11,954 nucleotides of DNA from Clostridiales bacterium DTU092 (GTDB lineage: Bacteria; Bacillota; Clostridia; Caldicoprobacterales; Caldicoprobacteraceae): the NCBI GenBank assembly GCA_001513505.1, contig LFTM01000126.1, positions 288 through 12,241 on the forward strand. Direction: 5' to 3'. Positions within the stretch are counted from its first letter, which is position 1, and each line of letters begins with the position of its first letter. Below, piece after piece: positions 6,354 through 11,954 of the stretch. Under the pieces are notes generated by a model that was not told where the DNA came from, ran no database searches, and saw nothing but the letters and a program-made list of their open reading frames with translations. The translations under genes and the position numbers were made by a program.

Positions 6354-7664
6354 GTGAAAATACTGATAAAAAACGTGTGTATTATTACGATGGATTCCAG
6401 TCATACCGGATATAATTACGGATGTATTGCAGTGGACGGAGACGTCATTGTTTACATAGGCGAGGAAGAGGACATGCCCAGAGATTTTGATGCCGGTAAA
6501 GTGATAGATGGGAAGGGTATGCTGGCGCTGCCGGGTTTTATCAATGCTCATACCCATTCAGCCATGTCGATATTTCGCGGATATGCCAATGACATTCCTC
6601 TTATGGAATGGCTGTCCTCCAGGATATGGCCGATGGAGGACAGGCTGACGCCGGAGGATGCGTACTGGCTGTCCATGTTATCCATAGCCGAGATGATCAT
6701 GGGTGGTGTTACTGCTTTTGCTGATATGTATATGTTCATGGATCAGACGGCAAAGGCGGTAGACAGATCAGGTATCAGAGCTGTGCTGGCCAGGGGGTTG
6801 CAGGGGCCTGACCCGAAATCAGAGCAGCGTCTTAAAGAAAACCGGTGTTTGTGGGAGGAATGGAACGGCCATGACGGGCGTATAAAGGTTATGGTAGGTC
6901 CTCATGCCATATATACCTGCAGCCGGGATTATTTGGAAAGCTGTATGGAACTTGCCCGGGAGCTGGGGACGGGTATTCACATACATATAGCTGAAACCAG
7001 GGACGAGGTTGAAGAATGCCGCCGGAAGTATGGTAAAACCCCGGTTGAATACCTGGAAGAGATCGGGCTTTTTAAGTATCACAGTCTGGCGGCACACTGT
7101 GTCCACCTAACCCGGGAGGATATGGATATATTGAGTGATAACAATGTACACGTTGTCCATTGTCCGGTAAGCAACCTGAAGCTGGGCAGCGGAGTTGCAC
7201 AGACCGCTGAACTCCTGGACAAGGGGGTAAATGTCGCCCTTGGAACCGATAGTGCATCCAGCAATAATAACTTAAGTATTATGAAAGAGATGAATATTGC
7301 CGCTTTGTTAAGTAAGGGAATTAATGAGGATCCAACCCTGCTTCCCGCAAGGCAGGTGCTTAAAATGGCTACCGGAAACGGAGCAAAGGCTTTGGGCTGG
7401 GATGAGGAGATTGGCAGTTTGGAGGTTGGAAAAAAAGCGGATATTATATTATTAAGACAGGACGGTCCCCATTATCATCCTGCTGCTGACCCTATTACTC
7501 ACCTGGTTTACAGCGGACATAGCAGTGACGTTGATACGGTGATTGTAAACGGAAACATTCTTATGGAGGGCAGGCAGCTTACCACCATTGATTTACAGGA
7601 GGTATATCATAAAGTCGGGGGAATACGGACAAGGCTTATGGGGAGGATTGAAATTGAGCAGTAA
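6354..7664 (+). CDS. mtaD: 5-methylthioadenosine/S-adenosylhomocysteine deaminase
   Basis: Encodes a 436-aa amidohydrolase-superfamily metalloenzyme of the MtaD type, which converts SAH, methylthioadenosine or adenosine to the inosine forms with release of ammonia. The metal site is visible: HTH (66-68), HIHIAET (209-215, metal His211 and catalytic Glu214), His248 (AAHCVH) and Asp299 (LGTDS). GPHAIYTCS (182-190) is the substrate-side motif of the family. The N- and C-terminal parts (1-55 and about 355-415, ADIILL and VIVNG) form the usual small beta-sandwich. The start is a GTG with AGAGGAGAT 4-5 nt upstream. The gene lies 94 bp after ahcY and overlaps the next gene by 11 nt. With AhcY it offers a deaminate-then-hydrolyse route, or it could deaminate the adenosine released by AhcY; sequence alone cannot separate these. 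Confidence 0.93.
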   Translation: MKILIKNVCIITMDSSHTGYNYGCIAVDGDVIVYIGEEEDMPRDFDAGKVIDGKGMLALPGFINAHTHSAMSIFRGYANDIPLMEWLSSRIWPMEDRLTPEDAYWLSMLSIAEMIMGGVTAFADMYMFMDQTAKAVDRSGIRAVLARGLQGPDPKSEQRLKENRCLWEEWNGHDGRIKVMVGPHAIYTCSRDYLESCMELARELGTGIHIHIAETRDEVEECRRKYGKTPVEYLEEIGLFKYHSLAAHCVHLTREDMDILSDNNVHVVHCPVSNLKLGSGVAQTAELLDKGVNVALGTDSASSNNNLSIMKEMNIAALLSKGINEDPTLLPARQVLKMATGNGAKALGWDEEIGSLEVGKKADIILLRQDGPHYHPAADPITHLVYSGHSSDVDTVIVNGNILMEGRQLTTIDLQEVYHKVGGIRTRLMGRIEIEQ

Positions 7665-8988
7665 TATGAATATCATCGGCATTGAAAGTCGGATAAAAAG
7701 CATTGACAGGGCCCTGAAGGGCCTGGTTTTATACAGACAGATACGGGAAGAGCCGGCCGTGGCCGCCTTTGAAGAATTCATATCCGGCCTGACGGATAAT
7801 CAAACACCGTCCAACCGGCTATTGGATGCGTACAGCCGGTTTCTTAACCGGCTTGCAAATAATTTTCCGTGGGATCAGGATGAAATATCCTGGAGCACCT
7901 TCTTTGGATACTGTTTATTACGTTATGAGACTGTTTTTAGCCGTCAGGCAGAGCTGATGGACTATCAGGAACTTCCTTTGTGGATGAAAAATATAATGGC
8001 GCATGAACTGGAATACTTAAGACGTGTTGCAAAGGTAGATTGGGATGATGTTTTGAACTATGCTTCGTACAGAACCGGCTTTGATGAATGGTTAAACCCG
8101 TTTACTCCATCCTCTGCTTCCAGCCGTAGGAAATCATATTTCTACCAGGAAGTGACGGACTGGGATGTCAGGGAATTTGCCGGGCATTTCTATCGTTATG
8201 GTTCAGGAATATTTGGCATGTTTAAAGCCTTTAGATGGGAGAGGGTTAACGGTCAGGGATTTTTTAAGGAAATTAATAATATAGATCCTATAACCCTTAA
8301 ACAGCTTGTGGGCTATGAAGAGCAAAAGGCCAGGATTATTGAAAATACCGAGTTGCTTTTGAAAGGATATCAGGCCAATAATATATTGCTGTATGGAGAT
8401 AAAGGTACCGGGAAATCGTCTCTTGTAAAGGCCTTAATCCACAGATATGGTGATCAGGGGCTCCGGATTATAGAGGTTCCGAAAAACTACTTAATGGATT
8501 ACTATGTAATTCTTGAACAGCTGGAGGGAAGAAAACAGAAATTTATTCTATTCGTTGATGATCTGTCCTTTGAGGAGGACGAAGTTGAGTATAAACATAT
8601 TAAAGCACTGCTCGAAGGTGGTGTAAAAGCAAGGCCTTCCAATGTGGCAGTATATGCCACATCAAACCGAAGACATATTGTAAGGGAATTTCATCATGAC
8701 AGGAGCAGCGGATACGGTTCAGGACGGGATGATGAAGTTTTCGCAGTTGATTCTATGCAGGAGAAGCTGTCGCTGTCAGATCGTTTTGGAATAACGCTGA
8801 CATTCCTTTCACCAAATCAGGATACATATCTGGAAATGGTAGAATCTCTGGCCAGAAGTCGGGATATACCCATGGACACAGAAAAATTAAGAGAGGAGGC
8901 ACTTCGCTGGGAGAAAAAATATAATGGGCGTTCTGGTCGTACGGCACGCCAGTTTATAGATTATATTGAGGCCAGACTGGGAGACTAG
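7654..8988 (+). CDS. DUF815-type AAA+ ATP-binding protein
   Basis: Encodes 444 aa. The C-terminal half (about 210-440) is a AAA+ ATPase of the DUF815 family, with Walker A GDKGTGKS (248-255), Walker B FILFVDDLSFE (297-307), a sensor-1 stretch ATSNRRHIV (335-343, Asn338) and an SLSDRFG motif (373-379) whose Arg377 could be an arginine finger. The N-terminal 200 residues are helical and less conserved. The family has no settled function that I know of. The start is taken as TTG at 7654 because GGGAGG (7641-7646) is 7 nt upstream; the ATG at 7666 is 19 nt from it, too far. The start lies inside the end of mtaD, so the two are translationally linked, yet no link between DUF815 and SAH metabolism is known to me. 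The operon probably ends here. Confidence 0.88.
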   Translation: MSSNMNIIGIESRIKSIDRALKGLVLYRQIREEPAVAAFEEFISGLTDNQTPSNRLLDAYSRFLNRLANNFPWDQDEISWSTFFGYCLLRYETVFSRQAELMDYQELPLWMKNIMAHELEYLRRVAKVDWDDVLNYASYRTGFDEWLNPFTPSSASSRRKSYFYQEVTDWDVREFAGHFYRYGSGIFGMFKAFRWERVNGQGFFKEINNIDPITLKQLVGYEEQKARIIENTELLLKGYQANNILLYGDKGTGKSSLVKALIHRYGDQGLRIIEVPKNYLMDYYVILEQLEGRKQKFILFVDDLSFEEDEVEYKHIKALLEGGVKARPSNVAVYATSNRRHIVREFHHDRSSGYGSGRDDEVFAVDSMQEKLSLSDRFGITLTFLSPNQDTYLEMVESLARSRDIPMDTEKLREEALRWEKKYNGRSGRTARQFIDYIEARLGD

Positions 8989-8992
8989 ACCG

Positions 8993-9006
8993 GGCAGTTA
9001 ACTGCC
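8993..9006. repeat. 14-bp perfect palindrome after the DUF815 gene
   Basis: GGCAGTTAACTGCC begins 5 nt after the DUF815 stop codon. As RNA it could form a 5-bp stem with a TTAA loop, but there is no T run after it, so it is at best a weak end signal for the ahcY operon. It could also be a protein-binding site. Confidence 0.4.
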
Positions 9007-9082
9007 TCTGTAAACAGCAAAGTTTCGAATAAACAGTAACATGATATGACATACCCTGCATACAGCGCGTTAAACAAAACGC

Positions 9083-9111
9083 CATAACATAGTTTTTAAT
9101 ACTTTGTTATG
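9083..9111. repeat. Imperfect inverted repeat CATAACA/TGTTATG
   Basis: CATAACA (9083-9089) and TGTTATG (9105-9111) are perfect 7-bp arms, extended inward by AG/CT after one mismatch. The element is AT-rich, without a T run, and lies about 90 nt upstream of the 43-aa peptide gene. It may be an operator or a weak terminator of the upstream operon. Confidence 0.4.
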
Positions 9112-9119
9112 AGGTATTT

Positions 9120-9150
9120 AAAAGTTTTATAAATGTTATGTAAAACTTTT
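9120..9150. promoter_or_regulatory. 10-bp inverted repeat at the -35 of the 43-aa peptide gene
   Basis: AAAAGTTTTA (9120-9129) and TAAAACTTTT (9141-9150) are perfect arms 11 nt apart. The right arm overlaps the first bases of the likely -35 box, a place where a dimeric regulator typically binds. No regulator gene is nearby. Confidence 0.5.
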
Positions 9151-9176
9151 GAAATATATTCTGGTTATAATATAAG
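9149..9176 (+). promoter_or_regulatory. Probable sigma-A promoter of the 43-aa peptide gene
   Basis: TTGAAA (9149-9154), 16 nt, then TATAAG (9171-9176) gives five matches out of six at both boxes. A perfect TATAAT also lies at 9166-9171, but with no -35 at the right distance. The implied leader is about 17 nt and starts just before the ribosome binding site. Confidence 0.5.
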
Positions 9177-9199
9177 CAAGAAAAAAAGGAGGGGATGCC

Positions 9200-9331
9200 A
9201 TGTCAAGACTGTTTAAAAGCGATGTTGGAAGAGGAATTACCGGAATAGTCGTTTCAATCGTTATGATATTGGCGGTCTTATTCCCCGTTTTCTTGATGGA
9301 GTTTTTCACCCGATTTTTTTCGTTAGGTTAA
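9200..9331 (+). CDS. 43-aa single-span membrane peptide
   Basis: An ATG (9200) opens a frame of 43 codons ending in TAA. It has a strong AAAGGAGGGG 5-10 nt upstream, a plausible promoter at 9149-9176, and a clear terminator at 9419-9455. The product starts MSRLFKSDVGRGITG, a basic and polar N-terminus, then has one hydrophobic helix (about residues 14-35) and ends with an aromatic tail EFFTRFFSLG. Having all expression signals supports a real gene. I do not recognise a family. A small membrane regulator or stress peptide is possible, but no function should be assigned. Confidence 0.75.
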   Translation: MSRLFKSDVGRGITGIVVSIVMILAVLFPVFLMEFFTRFFSLG

Positions 9332-9377
9332 ACGTTGGTTTATGATAAATTATTGACCGGGTTATAACAACCGGGTG

Positions 9378-9405
9378 TTTTCACCAGCCTTTTTACTGGT
9401 GAAAA
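9378..9405. repeat. 10-bp perfect hairpin after the 43-aa peptide gene
   Basis: TTTTCACCAG (9378-9387) and CTGGTGAAAA (9396-9405) are perfect arms around an 8-nt loop. The minus-strand copy ends in TTTT, so it could act as a terminator in either direction, but the T run is short. It lies 9 nt before a palindrome that starts the next hairpin, so the two could compete or act in tandem. Confidence 0.55.
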
Positions 9406-9418
9406 GATAAAAGAGGAG

Positions 9419-9455
9419 CCGGCTCCTGATGTGGAGGCGGGTTTTTGTTTTTTTT
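9419..9455 (+). terminator. Intrinsic terminator of the 43-aa peptide gene
   Basis: CCGGCTCC (9419-9426) pairs with GGAGGCGG (9433-9440) with one G-G mismatch and a 6-nt loop. It is followed by T runs at 9442-9446 and 9448-9455. The overlapping palindrome AGGAGCCGGCTCCT (9414-9427) offers an alternative fold of the same 5' arm. Confidence 0.85.
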
Positions 9456-9529
9456 GGATGTATAAAATGACCGAGTAAGGCTGGTTATTATATAAATTTA
9501 CGGTTACCGGTGACAACCCCGTGTACAGA

Positions 9530-9573
9530 GAATAAGGCATCAAATCGTTTTTTACTGATTTGATGCCTTATTC
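9530..9573. repeat. 17-bp perfect inverted repeat, possible terminator of the ferritin operon
   Basis: Perfect 17-bp arms (9530-9546 and 9557-9573, core AAGGCATCAAATC) flank a 10-nt loop. The stem is long, but no T run follows it on either strand. It lies 61 nt past the stop of the ferritin-like gene on the minus strand, which fits a transcript end or a stabilising 3' hairpin. It may also be a dispersed repeat; only one copy is in the window. Confidence 0.65.
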
Positions 9574-9634
9574 AAATATATTGAAGTTGAAAGGGGGGCA
9601 GAAAATCAAAAGTTTAAAATCATGTAATTATTCA

Positions 9635-10066
9635 TTAAATTATATTATACCTTTTTAATATGCCTTCCAGCATTTTAGCATGCCGTGCTTCGTCCTTTGC
9701 TGATATGTTAAAGTAATCTCTGGCTGATGATATTCCAAGTTCATCTGCCTTATCTGCTGCTTCTTTTTTTCCTTTATTGGAGAAAATTTCGCCTTCCAGC
9801 ATCTGCTTTATATTTTCAAATATGTCTTCCTGAATCATCCCGTTCAGTTCGGCGAATACCGAGGCATGCTCTGCTTCCTCCCAGGCGATGGTCTTAAGAA
9901 CCCCGGCGATTTCAGGATATCCCTGCCTTTGGGCCAACCTTGCCAAGGCCAGATATATACCTACCTCGTTTGTTTCACCATTAAAGTTTTGTTTTACAAC
10001 CCGCTCTAAATCGGTGTTTTTTGTTTCTCCTATAACATCCTGAATTGCAAATTCCAGATATTTCAT
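9635..10066 (-). CDS. Ferritin-like diiron protein, rubrerythrin type without rubredoxin domain
   Basis: Encodes 143 aa, a single four-helix-bundle ferritin-like domain. The likely diiron ligands are Glu31 (FNGET), Glu64 and His67 (EAEH), a glutamate at about 91-93, and Glu126 with His129 (EARH). Rubrerythrin-family proteins reduce peroxide and protect anaerobes from oxygen. The usual C-terminal rubredoxin (CxxC pairs) is absent and the protein has no cysteine, so electrons must come from another protein. The ATG has GGAGGGAGT 4-5 nt upstream. The cysteine-rich gene ends 17 bp before it on the same strand, so they probably share an mRNA. The 17-bp inverted repeat at 9530-9573 may end the transcript. 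Confidence 0.88.
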   Translation of the reverse strand: MKYLEFAIQDVIGETKNTDLERVVKQNFNGETNEVGIYLALARLAQRQGYPEIAGVLKTIAWEEAEHASVFAELNGMIQEDIFENIKQMLEGEIFSNKGKKEAADKADELGISSARDYFNISAKDEARHAKMLEGILKRYNII

Positions 10067-10083
10067 ATTACTCCCTCCAGTTT

Positions 10084-10524
10084 TTATATTTTTTTGTTAA
10101 TTTTATTGAATTCCTCATGAATTCTCTGAGAAATTTCTTTGTTTTTATTGTTGAGATCCATGAAATACATAAGCACGCTTCCTCTGTAGTCTATGTAGTC
10201 CCCTAAAAGCGGAATTTCCAGACAGCTTCTTATTATATTTATAACGCATTCTTCATCATGGTACAGCTGGCAGTTCCTGCATTCATTTAAAATCAGGGCT
10301 ATGGCCTGGATGAGTGTCTCATCATCATATAATTTTGTATCGCTGTAGGGTATGTGCTCTATACCATCCTGAATAAATTCATTATTGTTTTTTAGCGCAG
10401 TCAGTAGTACCTGTTCGCAATATCCAACCAAACACGTTTGTTTATTACATGTTCCGCAGTATTCTTCTGACAGACAACATTTACCGACTTCTTCAATTAG
10501 CTTGTCGTAATTGATGTTAATCAA
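10084..10524 (-). CDS. Cysteine-rich 146-aa protein of unknown function
   Basis: Encodes 146 aa with ten cysteines in two clusters: C16, C17, C23, C26, C31 and C36 at the N-terminus (CxxC, then two cysteines at 5-residue steps), and C82, C85, C93 and C101 with His89 in the middle. The spacing fits metal or Fe-S binding, though no standard ferredoxin or rubredoxin motif is seen. The protein is soluble, acidic in the middle and lysine-rich at the end. The start is TTG (10524-10522) because AGGAGGG lies 6 nt upstream and no ATG is near. It precedes the ferritin-like gene by 17 bp, which suggests an electron donor, iron chaperone or regulator for it. That is inference from position; I do not recognise a named family. 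Confidence 0.8.
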   Translation of the reverse strand: MININYDKLIEEVGKCCLSEEYCGTCNKQTCLVGYCEQVLLTALKNNNEFIQDGIEHIPYSDTKLYDDETLIQAIALILNECRNCQLYHDEECVINIIRSCLEIPLLGDYIDYRGSVLMYFMDLNNKNKEISQRIHEEFNKINKKI

Positions 10525-10606
10525 AAGAACCCTCCTATTCCGTTTGATTTTCTTTTATATTTAACTACCCAGCTACCCCGGGATTGAAACATAATCGATA
10601 ATAAAA

Positions 10607-10635
10607 TTGACATGGTGAAATTGCGGTAATATAAT
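10607..10635 (+). promoter_or_regulatory. Consensus sigma-A promoter of fhs
   Basis: A perfect TTGACA (10607-10612), a 17-nt spacer and a perfect TATAAT (10630-10635) lie about 66 nt upstream of the fhs ATG. All twelve positions match consensus, implying strong constitutive expression unless repressed. The predicted start is near 10642, giving a leader of about 60 nt with no evident riboswitch. Confidence 0.9.
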
Positions 10636-10701
10636 AACAAAAATAGAAACTGAGTAATTTTACAAGAATATTTAGCTGTAGAAAGGAGTTTTATACAGAA
10701 C

Positions 10702-11954
10702 ATGATTACCGATATTCAGATAGCACAGCAGGCGCAGCTTAAACCAATCACGGAGATCGCAGCACAGGTAGGGCTTACCGAAGATGATCTGGAGGTATAC
10801 GGCAGGTATAAGGCAAAGGTCAGGCTTGAAGCGATGGAAAGGATTAAGGAGCGTGAGGACGGGAAGCTGATATATGTAACGGCTATTACTCCCACACCGG
10901 CAGGTGAAGGTAAAACCACCATTGCAGTCGGTGTTACACAGGCGTTAGGAAAGCTTGGAAAGCAGGTTGCCCTGTGTCTCCGGGAACCTTCGTTGGGGCC
11001 GGTATTTGGTATTAAGGGAGGGGCGACCGGAGGAGGCTATTCCCAGGTGCTGCCCATGGAGGATATCAATCTCCATTTTACAGGAGATATTCACGCAATC
11101 AGCGCTGCTCATAATCTGCTGTCAGCTATGCTCGATAACCATATAGTCAAGGGAAATGAATTAAACATAGATCTCACCCGTATTGTATGGAAGCGGGTTA
11201 TGGATATGAATGACCGGCAACTGCGTAATATAGTAACGGGTTTGGGCGGTAAAGCAAATGGACTGCCTATGGAGTCGGGTTTTGATATTACGGCGGCTTC
11301 AGAAATTATGGCTGTATTGTGTCTGGCTTCGGATATAGAAGATCTTAAGCGGCGGTTGGGCAATATACTGGTGGCCTATACATACGATGGTGACCCGGTC
11401 TATGCAAGAGATTTGAAAGCTGTCGGGGCTATGGCCATACTTCTTAAGGACGCTATTAAGCCCAATCTTGTACAGACTTTGGAAGGCCAGCCTGCATTCA
11501 TACATGGCGGACCTTTCGCCAACATCGCCCATGGGAACAATTCAATAATAGCCACCCGTATGGCCCTAAAATTTGCTGATTATGTGGTTACCGAAGGAGG
11601 GTTTGCCGCCGATCTGGGCGCCGAAAAGTTTTTTGATATTGTTTCCAGAATAGCGGATATCAAACCGGATGTGGTGATTCTTGTGGCTACCATTCGTGCC
11701 CTAAAATTTCACGGTGGCATGCCTTTATCAGAGTTGGAAAATGAAGATCTCGATGCCCTTAAAAGAGGGCTGGACAACCTGGGGCAGCATATTGACAATA
11801 TTAAGAACTGCTATGGTTTGCCTCTCGTAGTTGCACTAAACAAGTTTCCCACCGATACTCCGTCTGAGATACAGCTGGTTAATGATTACTGCAGAAAAAC
11901 AGGTGTTAAGATGGCAGTAGCTGAGGTAGTAACCAGAGGGGGACAGGGTGGAGT
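10702..11954 (+). CDS. fhs: Formate-tetrahydrofolate ligase, 3' end outside window
   Basis: The first 417 residues of a protein usually about 556 aa long; the frame is open to the window edge. The enzyme joins formate to tetrahydrofolate using ATP, giving 10-formyl-tetrahydrofolate for purine synthesis and, in acetogens, the methyl branch of the Wood-Ljungdahl pathway. Visible motifs are the ATP P-loop TPAGEGKTT (65-73), REPSLGPVFGIKGGATGGGYSQV (94-116) and FTGDIHAI downstream of it, and the HGGPFANIAHGNNS stretch. The ATG at 10702 has GAAAGGAGT (10681-10689) upstream, slightly far at 13 nt, and the N-terminus MITDIQIAQQAQLKPI fits the family. It is divergent from the cysteine-rich/ferritin operon, with a consensus promoter in the 177-bp gap. 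Confidence 0.97.
   Translation, partial: MITDIQIAQQAQLKPITEIAAQVGLTEDDLEVYGRYKAKVRLEAMERIKEREDGKLIYVTAITPTPAGEGKTTIAVGVTQALGKLGKQVALCLREPSLGPVFGIKGGATGGGYSQVLPMEDINLHFTGDIHAISAAHNLLSAMLDNHIVKGNELNIDLTRIVWKRVMDMNDRQLRNIVTGLGGKANGLPMESGFDITAASEIMAVLCLASDIEDLKRRLGNILVAYTYDGDPVYARDLKAVGAMAILLKDAIKPNLVQTLEGQPAFIHGGPFANIAHGNNSIIATRMALKFADYVVTEGGFAADLGAEKFFDIVSRIADIKPDVVILVATIRALKFHGGMPLSELENEDLDALKRGLDNLGQHIDNIKNCYGLPLVVALNKFPTDTPSEIQLVNDYCRKTGVKMAVAEVVTRGGQGG

Larger units (their letters stand above)
9332..9634. other. Non-coding, hairpin-rich spacer
   Basis: No credible gene was found in these 303 bp. It begins with a direct repeat of ACCGGGT (9356-9362 and 9370-9376) around GTTATAAC. Then come a 10-bp hairpin (9378-9405), a T-tailed terminator (9419-9455) and a 17-bp inverted repeat (9530-9573). 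It separates the rightward 43-aa peptide gene from the leftward ferritin gene. An AGGGGGG run at 9592-9598 looks like a ribosome binding site but has no usable start codon. Confidence 0.6.

Noticed and set aside
6290..9069. CGCGCTGTATG at 6290-6300 repeated in inverse form at 9059-9069
   Set aside because: Only 11 bp, no flanking similarity and no sign of a mobile element between the copies.
9587..9657. Short plus-strand frame after a run of G residues near 9592, opposite the ferritin gene end
   Set aside because: No ATG/GTG/TTG at a proper distance from the G-rich site, and it overlaps the 3' end of a real gene.

Overview
The window looks like a chromosome segment from an anaerobic, low-to-mid-GC Clostridia-type Firmicute, perhaps Peptococcaceae or Desulfotomaculum-like. 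The evidence is strong GGAGG ribosome binding sites, several TTG/GTG starts, an ECF-type thiamine transporter, a rubrerythrin-like ferritin, a DUF815 ATPase and formate-tetrahydrofolate ligase. No mobile element, CRISPR array, tRNA or rRNA was seen. The species cannot be fixed from this sequence alone.

Layout. (1) 1-618, + strand: an intrinsic terminator stands directly in front of thiT with no room for a promoter between them. Expression of thiT must therefore pass through this attenuator, probably the end of a TPP riboswitch whose aptamer lies left of the window. (2) 655-4764, - strand, a signalling block in four separate units: a 97-aa orphan protein with its own terminator; a soluble methyl-accepting chemoreceptor with a C-terminal zinc-binding CZB domain; a 31-aa single-span membrane peptide with its own ribosome binding site and terminator; and a coupled pair made of a membrane HD-GYP c-di-GMP phosphodiesterase and a DUF5317 membrane protein. 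(3) 5015-8988, + strand: ahcY, mtaD and a DUF815 AAA+ ATPase. ahcY and mtaD together recycle S-adenosylhomocysteine and methylthioadenosine, and the ATPase gene overlaps the end of mtaD. (4) 8989-9634: a structure-rich spacer around a 43-aa membrane peptide gene with a promoter, an upstream inverted repeat, a terminator and a separate 17-bp inverted repeat. (5) 9635-10524, - strand: a 10-cysteine protein of unknown function followed by a ferritin-like diiron protein, probably one operon. (6) 10607-11954, + strand: a consensus sigma-A promoter drives fhs, which runs off the right end.

How the genes fit together: fhs loads formate onto tetrahydrofolate, and AhcY/MtaD clear the by-products of methyl transfer from SAM, so the right half has a one-carbon theme. 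The left half is environmental sensing (c-di-GMP turnover and a zinc/redox chemoreceptor). The genes are mostly recognisable families. The less explained parts are the two short membrane peptides, the cysteine-rich partner of the ferritin, the 97-aa orphan, and the ATPase tied to SAH recycling. No clearly new multi-gene system is evident.
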